Source of the DNA: Phytophthora quininea
Taxonomy: Eukaryota; Oomycota; Peronosporomycetes; Peronosporales; Peronosporaceae
Direction: 5' to 3'
Assembly (NCBI GenBank): GCA_011947345.1
Contig: JAAVTG010000670.1
Coordinates: 1 to 64,000, forward strand
Length of the DNA: 64,000 bases
This document shows positions 10,717 to 21,640 of this stretch, in pieces; position 1 is the first letter of the stretch, and every line of letters starts with the position of its first letter. The position numbers and the translations under genes are program-made. The notes under the pieces were generated by a model. The model had not been told where the DNA came from, ran no database searches, and saw only the letters and a program-made list of their open reading frames with translations.

Positions 10717-12401
10717 GCCGACTTCATTGGCCGGGTGTTCAAACTCTCCGCATCAACCGTCGCCGGGCTCTCTGCGGCCTCGGCGGCCACGACGCTCATC
10801 GCTGACAAGAAGGCACGATCTAGCTTCGACATCGCCACCTCTACAGGCTCAGCGATGTCGCCTTGAACAACCGCGTCCGGCTCTTCGACGTCGGTGAAGG
10901 GCAACCCCTCATTCTGAGCGGCAGGCGAAGGTTCGCTCGAGGACTGCGACCTTCTGCAGGATTGATTGGTCCGCCTGCCGACGTCACCTTGTCGACGCAC
11001 GTGGTAGGCGTCGCTAGCCCCTTTACTAGCTTTCGCCATCGGGCTGATCGTATATGCGTCTCCATCGTTATCCTTGTCACTTCCTGGGCGAGGGTCCTCC
11101 TTCGGTTGTACGCTGGATGATGGCGCGCTCGCTTCGCTTGTTGACGCGTCAACTAACTCCCACCGTTCCGCACATGTCAGCTTGCGGCGCGCACGGGTCG
11201 ATAAATCATCGCTCGGCCGTGGAAGTATTTCCGTAGGTCGGGCATACTCTGGACGCGGGACCGCCGGTGGTTGTGTCTCCAGCCACTGTGCGTAGATCTC
11301 GTATTCGCGATCGAGGAGGTGTCGATCTCGAACTCCGTCGTACGCCAGCACCTGCCAGTCCTGGTACTTGCGCGAGGTCGGACGAACGTACCCTTCTTCT
11401 CGGGAAGATCCCCATGGGGAACCCATTTCACAAACGTCATGTGGGCCGGACAAGTGACGGCCACCGCGCTCACATTGCTCAAGCGAAGCTTCGCTGGCTC
11501 CCCGACGATTCATGAGGACTGTGGGCACGATTTTCGACGTTCGCCGGACCCACAGCATATGCGTTTCTGACGGCGGGCGGTTCCTTTGTAGCCGGAACTC
11601 GGTCCACTCGCCTGCGTCAATATGTTTAGGTTCCGACGGTCCTCCGTCGACGTGATTCCTCCCGATCGGGGCATCCTCCGTCCTTTTAGACTTAATAAGA
11701 GGAATCATCATTTCTCCCGGAAGCTTCGCCGTGGACTGGAACAGATCCAAACGGACCCCAGCAGGTATCATGAAGTCCATACCCAGGACGATATCCACTC
11801 CCGCACTGTGGTCCATCACCCACATCTCGAACTCGTAGACCATCTCCCAGCCCAGCGTCACCTTCACTGCTGACCGACGTTTCGTTGTTACTGTACCTTT
11901 GTTTATTCCTTGCACGTCGATCGACCGCCCGTGATCCCGGAGGTACCGCAGGCGAATCTTCTTGGCGAAACCTGTCGAGATGACGCTGACGTTCGCCCCG
12001 GTGTCGAGGAGAATCGTTGTTCGGTGGTCGTTGATCGCTCCATGTACTAGCGCCCGCATTCGGATCCTCTGGTCGTAGCGCTGCGACGACCACCACCCCA
12101 GTCGCTCTCCTTCCAAGAGCCGCATCACCTTGGGACGGGATCTCAAGGTCATCAACTGCGTTCCGCACACCATACTGGCGACCGCAGCGTCGCTCACAGG
12201 CTCCTTACTTCCTCCGTCGTTTCTGCGCTCAATATCACTGTCAGGGAAGCTTGCGCTTCTGTCACATCCGGGTCTCGTCGTTCTCACACTTCCAATTTCA
12301 TCACTTAGCCATTTGTCGACCCCGACGAACGCATATATACAGTCCGCGTTCAGCGATGGTTCGACCAACTGTGGCAGCCCGTTAGGGCCCAACCCAGTCA
12401 T
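10692..12401 (-). CDS. pol: Aspartic protease and start of Pol, Gypsy element 1
   Basis: An uninterrupted 569-codon frame with ATG at 12401, 15 nt after the gag stop, so pol may be translated by reinitiation or as a separate frame. The retropepsin active site is LLDTGANVSVI (catalytic Asp near residue 133), followed by VLGMDFM near residue 220, the usual second hairpin. The rest is a charged linker leading toward RT. The next frame (10716-10354) continues with the region just before RT. Cleaves the Gag-Pol precursor in the particle. Confidence 0.85.
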   Translation of the reverse strand: MTGLGPNGLPQLVEPSLNADCIYAFVGVDKWLSDEIGSVRTTRPGCDRSASFPDSDIERRNDGGSKEPVSDAAVASMVCGTQLMTLRSRPKVMRLLEGERLGWWSSQRYDQRIRMRALVHGAINDHRTTILLDTGANVSVISTGFAKKIRLRYLRDHGRSIDVQGINKGTVTTKRRSAVKVTLGWEMVYEFEMWVMDHSAGVDIVLGMDFMIPAGVRLDLFQSTAKLPGEMMIPLIKSKRTEDAPIGRNHVDGGPSEPKHIDAGEWTEFRLQRNRPPSETHMLWVRRTSKIVPTVLMNRRGASEASLEQCERGGRHLSGPHDVCEMGSPWGSSREEGYVRPTSRKYQDWQVLAYDGVRDRHLLDREYEIYAQWLETQPPAVPRPEYARPTEILPRPSDDLSTRARRKLTCAERWELVDASTSEASAPSSSVQPKEDPRPGSDKDNDGDAYTISPMAKASKGASDAYHVRRQGDVGRRTNQSCRRSQSSSEPSPAAQNEGLPFTDVEEPDAVVQGDIAEPVEVAMSKLDRAFLSAMSVVAAEAAESPATVDAESLNTRPMKSAWKTTLMS

Positions 12402-12415
12402 TGTTGGCGAGCTGC

Positions 12416-14811
12416 TTAGTTTAAATGACCGTCGTCCACGAGGGTTTGAAGCTCAGTAGGTAGTTCCTTCTTATCAACCTTCGTGCGGACGAACTTCGTG
12501 AGATCTTGGAATTGGCGGAAGAGCTCGCATTGCCCCACGTCGTGGACCTGCTTGCAGAACTTACAGCGTTTGAAGCATCGGTGGGCAGAGTGGTTAGCTC
12601 CGCCGCAGGCTGCGCATGGCCCAAAATCCCGGCGACGATTCGCCCGGTCGGCGTGATGCATGTCGCGGCGATCACCGTTGAACGTTCGCTCGGTCCGCTC
12701 ACCCCTGCGTTGGCGGTTGTCCGTCCGCGCATAGGTACCTTCGGCAGCAGCCCGCCTCTCGTTGTCATTCGCGGCGGCTAATAGGTCGTCGCTCTCATCT
12801 GAAGCGTAACTGTCGATGTCGCTCTCGGGAAACTTCGCCCAGCGTCCTCGTCGCTATCACTATCACTCCAGCGGCTTCGTCGGGAATTTGGACGTTCGCG
12901 TCTGGTGTCACGAGACTCACGGCCCTCCATTCGTCCAACAAGTCCGCTAGCGATGCTTCGGCCAGCGTCACACGGGAGTGTGCCGAGAGTCATCGCGTCG
13001 GCGGTCGTAATCGCGGCGTTCCCGCCGCTCCCGTCGGCCATAGTCGTCTCGCGTGTCGTCGCGACGGCGGTCTTCACTGCGACGATAGGAATCCCCTCCG
13101 TACTTGAGCTGCTGGCTGGAGCCTCTTGCGAGCATTCGTTCTTCTCCCTTCAACATGTCGTTGATCATCTTCTCCAGCTGGCGGATGTTGGTGATACCCA
13201 GTCGACCGAGGTCTCGGTTGAGCTTGTCGTCACCGCAGGTCAACAGGAACTGTTGCACGTGGTCTTTCGCGTCGCGTTCACCCTTCTCAATCTGCAAGCG
13301 GGCGTTCCTCGCGTACCCGTTCAGACGATTCAAGTAGTCGCAAATGTGCTCTTTCCGTTCCTCGTGGCCGAATAGTACCTCGCTGGGGCTGGCTGAGTGA
13401 ACTGCGAGCAATAATAGCTCATGAATTCTTGACTTAGCAGCTTCCATTTCCGACGAGTCTTCTTCGGAAGCTGACGGAACCAGTGAATGGCGCCGTCTCG
13501 AAGGCTCAACTCGAAGGCAGGACACCACTCGTCAGGTGGCGTTCTGGTTCCCTTCATCTCGTACACAAACCTCTTCAACCACTGCATGGAGTTCTCACTC
13601 TTGTTGCGTTTCCCGACGAACGGCTTAATTCGGTCGAGCGACTTGTGAGACGCGACCTCAAGCTTCGGTTGGGAATCCTCGACGTCTGAGTCGAACAGAG
13701 ACTTCATCTGACGAGTCAACTCGTCGCGTGGGTCGTCCCCGTCCTCTACTTGGTCGAAGCAGTCGCCGTCACTGTCCGACGAAGTTTCGTCCCACCGGCT
13801 GTAACTGTCCACCGATCGCCGCGAACGACTCGGACTCGGGCGGCCCTCTTAGCCGCTGAAGCGAAGCTCAGCGGCTCCACGCCGGAAACGGGTTGTAGAA
13901 CGTGGAGTCACCATGTGCGAATCTTGGAAGTACGGCGAACCTCCGGCAGCTGCGAAGACATTCGCTTCGGGAGCAGTTTCTTTCTTCGGGGTTTCCGGCA
14001 AGGGAACTCTCGACGGGTCTTGTATCTCAATAGCTGCCCTGGCCACCGGTTGTCTTCCCTTGCCGATGTCCTTCACCCCGAATGCCGTGCGCAGCCTCTT
14101 CTTCCACTTGAACAGTTCGGCCCCAGCGACCGAAGGCGACCAAGCCTTCATCGCCGTATTCGACGGGTACGAGCGGATTTCTGCGCCCATTGCTCGGAGT
14201 AGCGACACAGTGTCCTCAGCCACTTGTCGAGTACTCAGCGAATTCACCGGGTGTGCTAATTCGTCTCCGAGGATCACCCACGTCGCCTGGCGCACTGAGC
14301 GAGGGTTGAATTGGCTAACCCATTCGCTCGTTCGCATAGCTTCAAGGCACCTAGCCAACACCTTGTTCGCCGCCGGGGTGTCGCCGTTGACCGGTGGTCG
14401 TCTCCTTGGCGCGGCGTTGTCCGAACTTTCAGACTTCGCTGGCGGCTTCTCCTCGTCTGAACTTTCGTCCGAGTCATCATTGGCAGCGTCGGGTCCGCCC
14501 ACTGCCTCCAACTCTTCGGCGAGATTTCGCGCGAGGGGTCTCGCAGCCCCTCGGGAACCCGCAGTCAGGACCGCATCCTCGTGAACTTCCGTTTTCACTT
14601 CAGTTCCCGGAGTTGCTTCGTGGCCCTCATCGTGACTCTCGTAGTCACCGATGGCGCGAGAATCGTCGTCGTCCGACGCTTCGAAGGCGACCGACCGTTC
14701 GTCTACTGTCGCCATCCGCGTCGATGGTCGTCCCGCACTAGATCCGGCCGTGCGGGCCCCACCGGCCTTCGCCGGAGTCGCTGGTACCGCTGAAGTCGAT
14801 CCTCTTGCCAT
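12416..14811 (-). pseudogene. gag: Gag polyprotein of Gypsy element 1
   Basis: ATG at 14811, about 90 bp inside the 5' LTR. The first 320 residues are acidic and low-complexity and end at an in-frame TAA (13849-13851). The same frame then continues into a Retrotrans_gag capsid-like segment (FELSLRDGAIHWFRQLP, KWKLLSQEFMSYY), through one frame break near 13400, into GDDKLNRDLGRLGITN and a very Arg/Asp-rich region. Another break leads to two zinc knuckles near 12600-12530: CAACGGANHSAHRC fits CX2CX4HX4C, and CKFCKQVHDVGQC is a shorter CX2CX3HX4C. The product packages element RNA. The internal TAA could be mutation, error or a readthrough codon; the three cannot be separated here. Confidence 0.82.
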
Positions 14812-14880
14812 CTTGTCTTCTCTTCTCTCCTTGTTGCTCGTAACTTGCCTAACACACGTAACAGCAAAGCGTTGGTCACA

Positions 14881-14902
14881 CCGATCCCGGGTCGCGGCAC
14901 CA
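14881..14902 (-). promoter_or_regulatory. tRNA primer-binding site of Gypsy element 1
   Basis: Two bases inside the 5' LTR. Read on the plus strand, the segment ends in CACCA and fits a tRNA 3' end exactly in spacing: part of a T-loop (CGATC), a 5-nt T-stem strand, a 7-nt acceptor strand, one discriminator base, then CCA. The minus strand is therefore a canonical primer-binding site. This independently confirms the orientation of the element. I cannot name the tRNA with confidence. Confidence 0.8.
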
Positions 14903-14904
14903 GT

Positions 14905-15724
14905 TGTGGTGTAGGAATCCACTGAACTTTCGCTAAGGCAGCAGCGAGCTTCCGCACACAACAATACACCTTCCAGATTGTCAGGCGAATGTTGGGCGTG
15001 ATCTGAAGGAACCAGATCCGACCCTGCCCGAGCCGGTGTGGCTTCCGCTCACTGTCTACGCTGAAGGCAAATATAAACCGACGCTACAGGCACGAGTCTT
15101 CGCCTGTACGTCCAAACACTCTCTCACACTCTCAAAACCCCGTGGCACCAGCAGACGAAGGTTGCCTAGTCCCGTGGACTCTCTTACGGGGGCGCCGGAG
15201 TATAACTCCGGCTGGAAGTCACGTTGGAATGCGACCCGCACTCCACACACAAGGGCTCTTTCGCCCAACACTCCCCTATTAATAGGGCCAAACCAAAATA
15301 CACTCTAACTACCACTCTTCACTCTTGGCCTGACCAAACGAACACTCACTTCACGAAGGTCTGTGTTCGCTGGCAGGCATAACCCACGACCACAGGGCAA
15401 GGTGCTTACCTAGGACGCTTGGCCGCTTGGGAAGTCGGGGGAAATTCTGCTCTGTTTGTATCGCCCTCTCGGGCTCTTACTCTTCTAATCCTACCCTTAT
15501 CTATGAATCTATACAAATGTCAAGTGAAACGCAAGCGTCGCCGTCGGAGCTACCCATCCGAAGATTCACGACCAGGCGATGGTTCGCAATAGCGACCACC
15601 TCGGGATAGCGACCTTCACTGAACCTTCGCCTCGCGTCGCCATTGGCCCAGCTCGACGCCTTTTATCAGCCAATAGCGGAGGCGACAGTTCGTTGACGGA
15701 TCTTGGAGAAATCTCCACACCACA
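14905..15724 (-). repeat. 5' LTR of Gypsy element 1
   Basis: 820 bp, the right LTR, upstream of gag on the minus strand and so expected to carry the element promoter. Ends acaccaca at 15724, followed by tcag, the second target-site copy. Confidence 0.93.
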
Positions 15725-16902
15725 TCAGCAATAAAACCACAACCAGAGTTCAGAAGGGATTGAATCACGTTCGCATTCTGCGGGGATACCACGAACTATC
15801 ACAAATTGTTAGTCTTCAGGACCTTGAGTTCTTCTGCAACTGCAGCCATCTACTTGTCTGTGCCAGGTGATGAGTTTGCTTATTTATGACTTCATAGTCG
15901 TCGCCACGGCGTTGCCACTTGGGAGACACAGGTAAGATGGAAGAAAATACACCAGTGGTCGCACTATTCGTGAACAGTCTCACCAATGCTCAACGCTCGA
16001 TCTGGTAGCAGAAGTGGGTCATCTCATCGCGCCCATGCCGATATTCAACCACAGGTCCAATGAGGCGATCGAAAGACGCAGGAAGCATGGGAGAGTCAAG
16101 GTCACCCGATAGGCCACTGCAATATGCAACAATAGCACCATGTTCAGGGCGAAAAGGAGGCAGGAGGTCATGACGGGAGGGGGCAGCAGGTGGAAGTTTT
16201 ACTATTGCAAGCCGCTTTTCTCTTGTTCTTGTTAGTTAAGTTTCATTAGTTCAGGTGGTGGGTTAACCGGGTCTCCATCTACTTTCACTGGATCGGCAGA
16301 ATGTGCCCGAACGGTCGGCGCCTCGGGAACATCATCATCATCGCGCACCGCTGTGACACCACAATTATTGTTAGCGGTCGGAACCACACGATAGACACCC
16401 ATATCGTCATGTGCATTCAAACGAAGTGTAGCGGATTATCACCTTCTTCTTCTCCACATTCCAGGCATGGTAGACTTTCGAGTCCTCAACATACCTCACG
16501 AAAGCACACTTATAAACCTTCGAATCAAGTTTCTTTCGCTTAGACTTGTCGATGTGAGCGTGCCAAACCCACAAAGGTAAATCAAATCCTGCATCTTCCT
16601 AGCATATCTCGTATGGCGGCGAGTCTGGATGAGCCATATTCGACAGCCTGTTGTGTTGTATCGATAGCTTCACCCCGCTTGGTTCGCGACAACCTTGTAC
16701 TGCTTCATAAACCTGGTACGATCCTGTGATTTATTCTTTCCGATATCCCGGCGCAGTCGTCTGATGCACAATCCCGTGTCCCGGCAAAACTGGCGAAGCG
16801 ATTAGTGATGTACTCGCCCCCGTTGTCCGTCCATATGTACATGATCGGTCGGCCAAGCGCCATTGCTCATCGTTAAATTGTGCAGCTGGGGCTTCAGCTC
16901 GG
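15725..16902. other. No gene seen
   Basis: About 1.2 kb of AT-richer sequence between the Gypsy element and the Crypton relic. Only short unrelated ORFs on both strands. It may include the 3' end of the Crypton, which I cannot delimit. Confidence 0.4.
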
Positions 16903-18549
16903 TTATGTGGACTGCATAGCACAAAGAACCATTCCAAGACCCCCTTGCGTTACACGCCGACGATGCATCACCGAGGCAACGCCGTTCACTACAAAATTCT
17001 GTCGAAGCTCACTAACAACTCTTACCGCAACTTGGTTTGGTAAGTTTTCTTTCAGTTCTGACTTTAGACTGTCGATTTCTTTGTGGAGACTGACTACCTC
17101 TCTGCGTAGCTCATTTACCTGCTTCGCTACAGCAAGGTGAGCTGGAATTCCAGTCGCCTTCATGCTACAGACAGAAAACGCTCCAATCTCAAGAACTGTT
17201 GCTCCACGTAGCTTATCAATCAGCGAGTTGGCAGAAAATACTTGTGCAGTAAATATTGGGTGCGAAGCATTAAGTGTACGACGAAGGTAACTTTCGTGAT
17301 GAACGATGGACGCCAACACAAGAAAAAGCTGCTTGAACACCTTCGGATAGTTGCTGTAGCCGCTGACAATTTGATTCCAGTACTCTATCGTCATTTGCGA
17401 TACCAACTCAAGCGAAAAATGGGGAGGTAAGACGCAAAAGCTCTCAGAGTCAAATGGTAATCCTGCTATCATTCTACCGCACAATTGGTCATCTCCCTCG
17501 CCAAAGTGAATGTACCGGTCTTTCAACTTTCCGAGACTTTGGCCGATTTGGAGATAAACTGATACAGGAGTTGGTCCATTTACTTGTCCTAGTGCATACG
17601 AGCTGCTGCCTTTTCGGAGGTTGTGAGTGCCGATGTCTTCTGGTATACAGCTCAATACACAATTCCTCTTCACTTAGCGCCTTAATGACGCATCGTAAAA
17701 GTCTGCCAAATCGATCTTTGTTGTCGGTGCCAAGAAATAACTGCTGTTTACCACCAATTCCACGTTCAGGGCAAGCAAAAGATGAACAGCAAGAGCAAGC
17801 ACAGGGCACTGAGACGGTTGGAAAGGGTTTGCGTACACATGCTTTCCAAACTTGTCTGCCCTGGTCTGGTCACCTTTATGCCCATGTTTCTCCACAATTA
17901 AGCAATCCTCAGACCACTCAATGCGCTGCAACAATATGGTATCAACTGAATCAGCTCTGCTCATCAAATTCCACATCACTATGGAAAACCTCCATCCAAA
18001 TAGCACAGTCGACCAAGCTTGGGCTTTTTCATTGGTTCAAGTGTCATCAACTTCAGAGCAAGAAGATCAAAGCCAGATGCTTTGAGTTCACGCTTTCCTT
18101 CGTTAAATCTTCATTAAGCCACGCTTCTTGAGGTTGTTGATAACTTTTTCATAGCCTTCGAGAATATGACGAAGCTCTGTATCAATACTAGACTCCAGTT
18201 TAGAAAGCTGCGCACGATAAACGTCAACTAGAGCGCTGCTGTACCCCCAATGCACGAGGCCGACAGAGGCGTTTTAGATGGGCCACTAGCATCTACACCG
18301 TCGCGGTCACAGACGTGAGCAGGGCTACAGATATGTCAAAAAAACGAGAACCGCTGGCTTGGGGAGGGGTATGCGCATCTTCTTGGTGTCACAGCCAATA
18401 GTTTCGGGATAGTGAGATGCCAGCCACGTTGTCGTCGTGTTTACCTTCGACAGATACGTCCTCTTGGTGCTTGTTTTCGTCCTCTTTGCCTGGAGAGACT
18501 GTGCCACAGCGGCTGAGTCTTCGGCATCTCTCTTTTCTCCACGACCCAT
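16903..18549 (-). pseudogene. Crypton-type tyrosine recombinase relic
   Basis: Reading the minus strand from ATG 18549: MGRGEKRD, then KRTYLSKVNTTTTWLASHYP (N-terminal SAM-like region). Across a break comes GYSSALVDVYRAQL...HILEGYEKVINNLKK, then LQRIEWSEDCLIVEKHGHKGDQ, DRFGRLLRCV, and the catalytic block GTHNLRKGSSSYALG (H-x-x-R) followed by LKDRYIHFGEGDDQ (nucleophile Tyr) and GLPFDSESF. The GTHxxRKG...DRY architecture is that of Crypton recombinases, which cut and paste without a DDE transposase and are known from oomycetes. At least three frame breaks plus an in-frame TAA at 17674 make this copy inactive as read. The C-terminal part carries a Leu-rich coiled coil near 17060-17110. Element ends were not identified. 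Confidence 0.78.
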
Positions 18550-18896
18550 TGATCCCTGGCGTGGATGAAAGGTCGCAATGCAGTGTGATAACTTCGCTAT
18601 CACAAATGCCATGAATCTGGTGTGTTAAGTTCGCACTATAGTGAACATAAGTCTATTTCGTTAGATTCGCACTAGATTTCAGGCAGCTATGATGCTTTAT
18701 TATCACACTCGCCTGTCACGAGATCACAGTAATATCACAAATGCGGCAGACGTTTTGATTTTCCTTCTTTAAGCACTGGACCAACATTGGCTGGCTACTG
18801 TTATTATGATTCTCCTTAGCTTTTCCTCGTCGACGATAATGCATGGCGCTGCGTTTGGTTTTTGGTATCTCTCTTTCTGCACGAGTAGTTTGGATG

Positions 18897-18971
18897 TTTT
18901 TCGCAAAATGGAGAGCTTTCGTGAAACGATTCGCATTTGGGGTTCGTTGACGCAAAATGAGGAGCAGCTCT
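18897..18971 (+). repeat. Left arm of a 75-bp inverted repeat
   Basis: Matches the reverse complement of 19853-19927 with one mismatch by eye (g/a in the fifteenth position or so). Both arms keep the same short peptide frame (HFASTNPKCESFHES), which need not be coding. The arms enclose about 880 bp with no recognisable gene. Confidence 0.7.
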
Positions 18972-19852
18972 ACCGACACTGCTAGCTCGCGATAGACTAC
19001 AAGTGCTGCTGGTTGTCACTTCTTACTTCGACGGACAGCTCCTATTGTGGCCTGACTGACCTCAATTGGTGCATGTACACGTCACCTTCACCTTTGCCAC
19101 GAGAGTTGTATAGTAGCTCTGTAGGCTTCTCCTACCTTGACATCATCACAGCTTAAAGTGCTCGACGATCACGTTTCCACTGATCTGTCGGACACTAGCA
19201 ACTTAGGAGCCTATGAGTTCGAAGCTGAGAAGCCAGTAGTGTTGAGCGGCTAATGCACATGTTGTGCACAAGGTTTGCGCGGCTGATGAAGGAACCTCGC
19301 TGCGGTTCCCGCCTTGATCGCAAAACAACCTCAAAACGGGACTGCTCATTGCTGTCACACTGTAGTAGGCTGCGGCTCACTGCCGCGCCCAGTTGCTCAA
19401 GCTTCGCTTGTCGTCTTCTTGGACTGCCCAGATGGGCAGGTAAGACGCGATGATGGGGAACAAGTTTGTGGTACGGGAGGCCTCGAGGAGACTCTCGTCC
19501 GCAGTTTGGGATTTTACCCGCAAGAGACAAAGCAGCTATCATTGTATATGTTGGTGCTTTAGGAGTTCCAGCTCCCACGTTGGTGCTCAGTGCGCCTTGG
19601 AATCCTCGACCTACACACACTTATACTTGAGCATCGCCCGATTGGCGACGTCCATCTTGATCGGTTTTCCTTGTCTTGGGAAGTTCATGCCCGTGCAATA
19701 GTTTCCCCAATCGTCACTTCAGGTGGCGACCGAGACGAGTTTGGTGAAGGTGCTGAGAGGGAAACGTCAGTGAAGGGCTCACCACGGAGCTCGTGGTTGC
19801 TTGACCGATCCTGCTGTGAGGATGTGACGCTAACAATTTCGCGGGCAGTCAG

Positions 19853-19927
19853 CAGAGCTGCTCCTCATTTTGCGTCAACGAACCCCAAATGCGAATCGTT
19901 TCACGAAAGCTCTCTATTTTGCGAAAA
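19853..19927 (-). repeat. Right arm of the 75-bp inverted repeat
   Basis: Inverted partner of 18897-18971. The near identity implies a recent duplication-inversion or the termini of a small element; I found no obvious target duplication next to the arms. Confidence 0.7.
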
Positions 19928-20203
19928 CCCCGCATTCGTTCCGGTTTATCGATTGCCACCTCGTACTCGATCTCCGACGCAAATCAACGTCTTTCTTCTT
20001 CTCGATCTCCACGCAATCATGGATCGCAAACTTGGCGTAGTCATTCATTTTCGTTGCTTCGTTGTCTACTTTACGGACGGAGATCATTCGGGATCGGATC
20101 TTAGGAACGATCGGAACCGATGCGTTAATCCCGTTATAATAGGTTTGCACACTTGCGTCACGCCAAACGTTTGTGACAACATGGCTTTCTCGTTACCAAC
20201 AGC

Positions 20204-20219
20204 TCTCACTTCCCGATTT
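20204..20219 (+). promoter_or_regulatory. Initiator/FPR-like core promoter of the GH7 gene
   Basis: TCACTTCCCGATTT matches 12 of 14 positions of the oomycete initiator plus flanking promoter region consensus (TCATTYYNCAWTTT). It is about 55-65 bp upstream of the GH7 start codon, the usual spacing. Confidence 0.5.
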
Positions 20220-20272
20220 CCGCGCTCCTGGCACAACAGCTTCCTTTCCCTCCGTTGGAGCCTTGGTACACC

Positions 20273-21640
20273 ATGCAGCTCTTAAGGACCGCCATCGGAC
20301 TCGCCAGCATCGGAATTTTCATACTGGCAGCTCCCTCCACGGCGCAACAAGCTGGTACTCAAGTACCGGAAGAGCACCCCTCACTACCGTCGCAGGTCTG
20401 CACGACGGCAGCCAACGTGCTCGAACAAGCAAAAGTGGCCAAGTGTGTGACGGAAAACTCGTCCGTGGTCATCGACGTGAACCGGCGCAGAATCACCGCG
20501 GTTGGTTCAGGCGAGCTCTGCTACGATGGGGGCAAATGGAATTCGGCGGCGTGCTCGACACCCGAGGAATGCGGCAAGGCGTGTGCGCTCCAAGGCGCGC
20601 TGTACAGGACCAACCACAGCATCATTACCACCGGCGACGAACTGACCCTGAACCTGAAAACACGCGTTTGGAATGGCTCGCGTGTGTACATGCTGGACGA
20701 CTCGGGAAAGAAGTACAAGCAGTTCCAGCTGCTCAACCAAGAGTTCACCTTCGATGTGGATATGTCGACGCTGCCATGCGGGTCCAACGGAGCGCTGTAT
20801 TTCGTCAAGATGGACGATGACGGAGGATCCTCCCGCTTCCCAGCAAACACCGCTGGAGCGGCGTACGGCACGGGGTACTGCGATGCCCAGTGCCAACACG
20901 GCGTTCGTTTCATCAACGGCGAGAGCAATCCGGACAACATGTACGGCTCCTGCTGCGCCGAGATGGACATTTGGGAGGCCAACAGCATGTCCACGGCCTA
21001 CACAACACACCCGTGCTCAGTCGATGGCCAGCAGAGATGCCTGGATGCCAAAGACTGCGGATCCACAAAAGAAACGCACTTTTCAGGTTGGTGCGATATG
21101 GACGGCTGCGATTTCAATCCGTTCCGCATGGGAGCTCAATCGTTTTACGGCCCCGGCAAGAAGTACGACATCGACACGACTCGTCCGTTCTCGGTCATCA
21201 CACAGTTTGTGACGGACGACAACACTGACACGGGTGAGCTGGTGGAGATCCGGCGTCTATACAAGCAAGACGACCGAGTGGTGGACAACGCGAAAAGCAC
21301 GTGGAAGCCACTCAATGGCACGAACTCCATCAGCGACAAGATGTGCAACGCGACCAAGAGCTTCTTTGAGGAACACCCGTACGTCATGGGCGGACTCGCG
21401 CAACTCGGCAAGGACATGGTCGGCGGCATGACGCTGGTGATGAGTGTTTGGGCAGACAGCGGCTCCAACATGACGTGGCTGGACAGCTACTCGAAAGGCG
21501 ACGACTTGACCAAGCCTGGTAAGTTGCGCGGCAGGTGCCCGAATCCTGGTGGCAGTCCGGACGACATCTTTGCCGAGAGTCCCAATGCAGCTGTCAAGTT
21601 CATGAACATTCGCTCGGGCGACTTCGGGTCGACGTACTAG
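20273..21640 (+). CDS. GH7 cellobiohydrolase/endoglucanase, secreted
   Basis: An intact 455-residue single-exon gene. The signal peptide is about residues 1-24 (hydrophobic, ending APSTA-QQ). The rest is one glycoside hydrolase family 7 catalytic domain with many paired cysteines. The catalytic motif EMDIWE places the nucleophile at Glu230, the assisting Asp at 232 and the acid/base at Glu235. The family retains configuration and cuts beta-1,4-glucan in cellulose. There is no C-terminal Ser/Thr linker or CBM1, so it ends with the catalytic domain, as is usual for oomycete GH7 proteins. Several N-glycosylation sequons (e.g. NGS, NHS, NMT) suit an extracellular enzyme. I chose the ATG at 20273 because it begins the signal peptide; the in-frame open sequence before it has no ATG. 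It probably degrades plant cell wall; chain-end versus internal mode cannot be told by eye. Confidence 0.95.
   Translation: MQLLRTAIGLASIGIFILAAPSTAQQAGTQVPEEHPSLPSQVCTTAANVLEQAKVAKCVTENSSVVIDVNRRRITAVGSGELCYDGGKWNSAACSTPEECGKACALQGALYRTNHSIITTGDELTLNLKTRVWNGSRVYMLDDSGKKYKQFQLLNQEFTFDVDMSTLPCGSNGALYFVKMDDDGGSSRFPANTAGAAYGTGYCDAQCQHGVRFINGESNPDNMYGSCCAEMDIWEANSMSTAYTTHPCSVDGQQRCLDAKDCGSTKETHFSGWCDMDGCDFNPFRMGAQSFYGPGKKYDIDTTRPFSVITQFVTDDNTDTGELVEIRRLYKQDDRVVDNAKSTWKPLNGTNSISDKMCNATKSFFEEHPYVMGGLAQLGKDMVGGMTLVMSVWADSGSNMTWLDSYSKGDDLTKPGKLRGRCPNPGGSPDDIFAESPNAAVKFMNIRSGDFGSTY

Larger units (their letters stand above)
1617..15724 (-). mobile_element. Ty3/Gypsy LTR retrotransposon 1, dual RNase H, chromodomain, antisense ORF
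   Basis: A complete LTR element of 14,108 bp. The LTRs (1617-2435 and 14905-15724) begin tgtggtgt and end acaccaca, and the element is flanked by the 4-bp duplication tcag (1613-1616 and 15725-15728). Gag and pol run on the minus strand in the order gag, protease, RT, RNase H, a second RNase H, integrase, chromodomain. That order (integrase after RNase H) defines Ty3/Gypsy. Between integrase and the 3' LTR lies about 3.8 kb with a long ORF on the opposite strand. The two LTRs differ by one substitution and two small indels, so the insertion is recent, yet gag-pol contains about ten frame breaks and an internal stop. Either this copy moved in trans or, more likely given the break pattern, the consensus has missing bases. 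Plant Tat/Ogre/Retand elements combine an extra RNase H and an antisense ORF in the same places. I recall a report of oomycete elements (Chronos) with an extra archaeal-type RNase H. Confidence 0.93.
18550..20272. other. No supported gene; inverted repeat region and GH7 upstream region
   Basis: Apart from the inverted repeat described separately, I see only short ORFs. One minus-strand ORF (20150-19914, 78 aa, Lys/Arg-rich) begins beside the right arm and may be a remnant, but I do not recognise it. Confidence 0.35.

Noticed and set aside
18716..19019. Minus-strand ORFs next to the left inverted-repeat arm as a gene
   Set aside because: The only repeated part is the arm itself; the remainder is Lys/Arg-rich without domain features.
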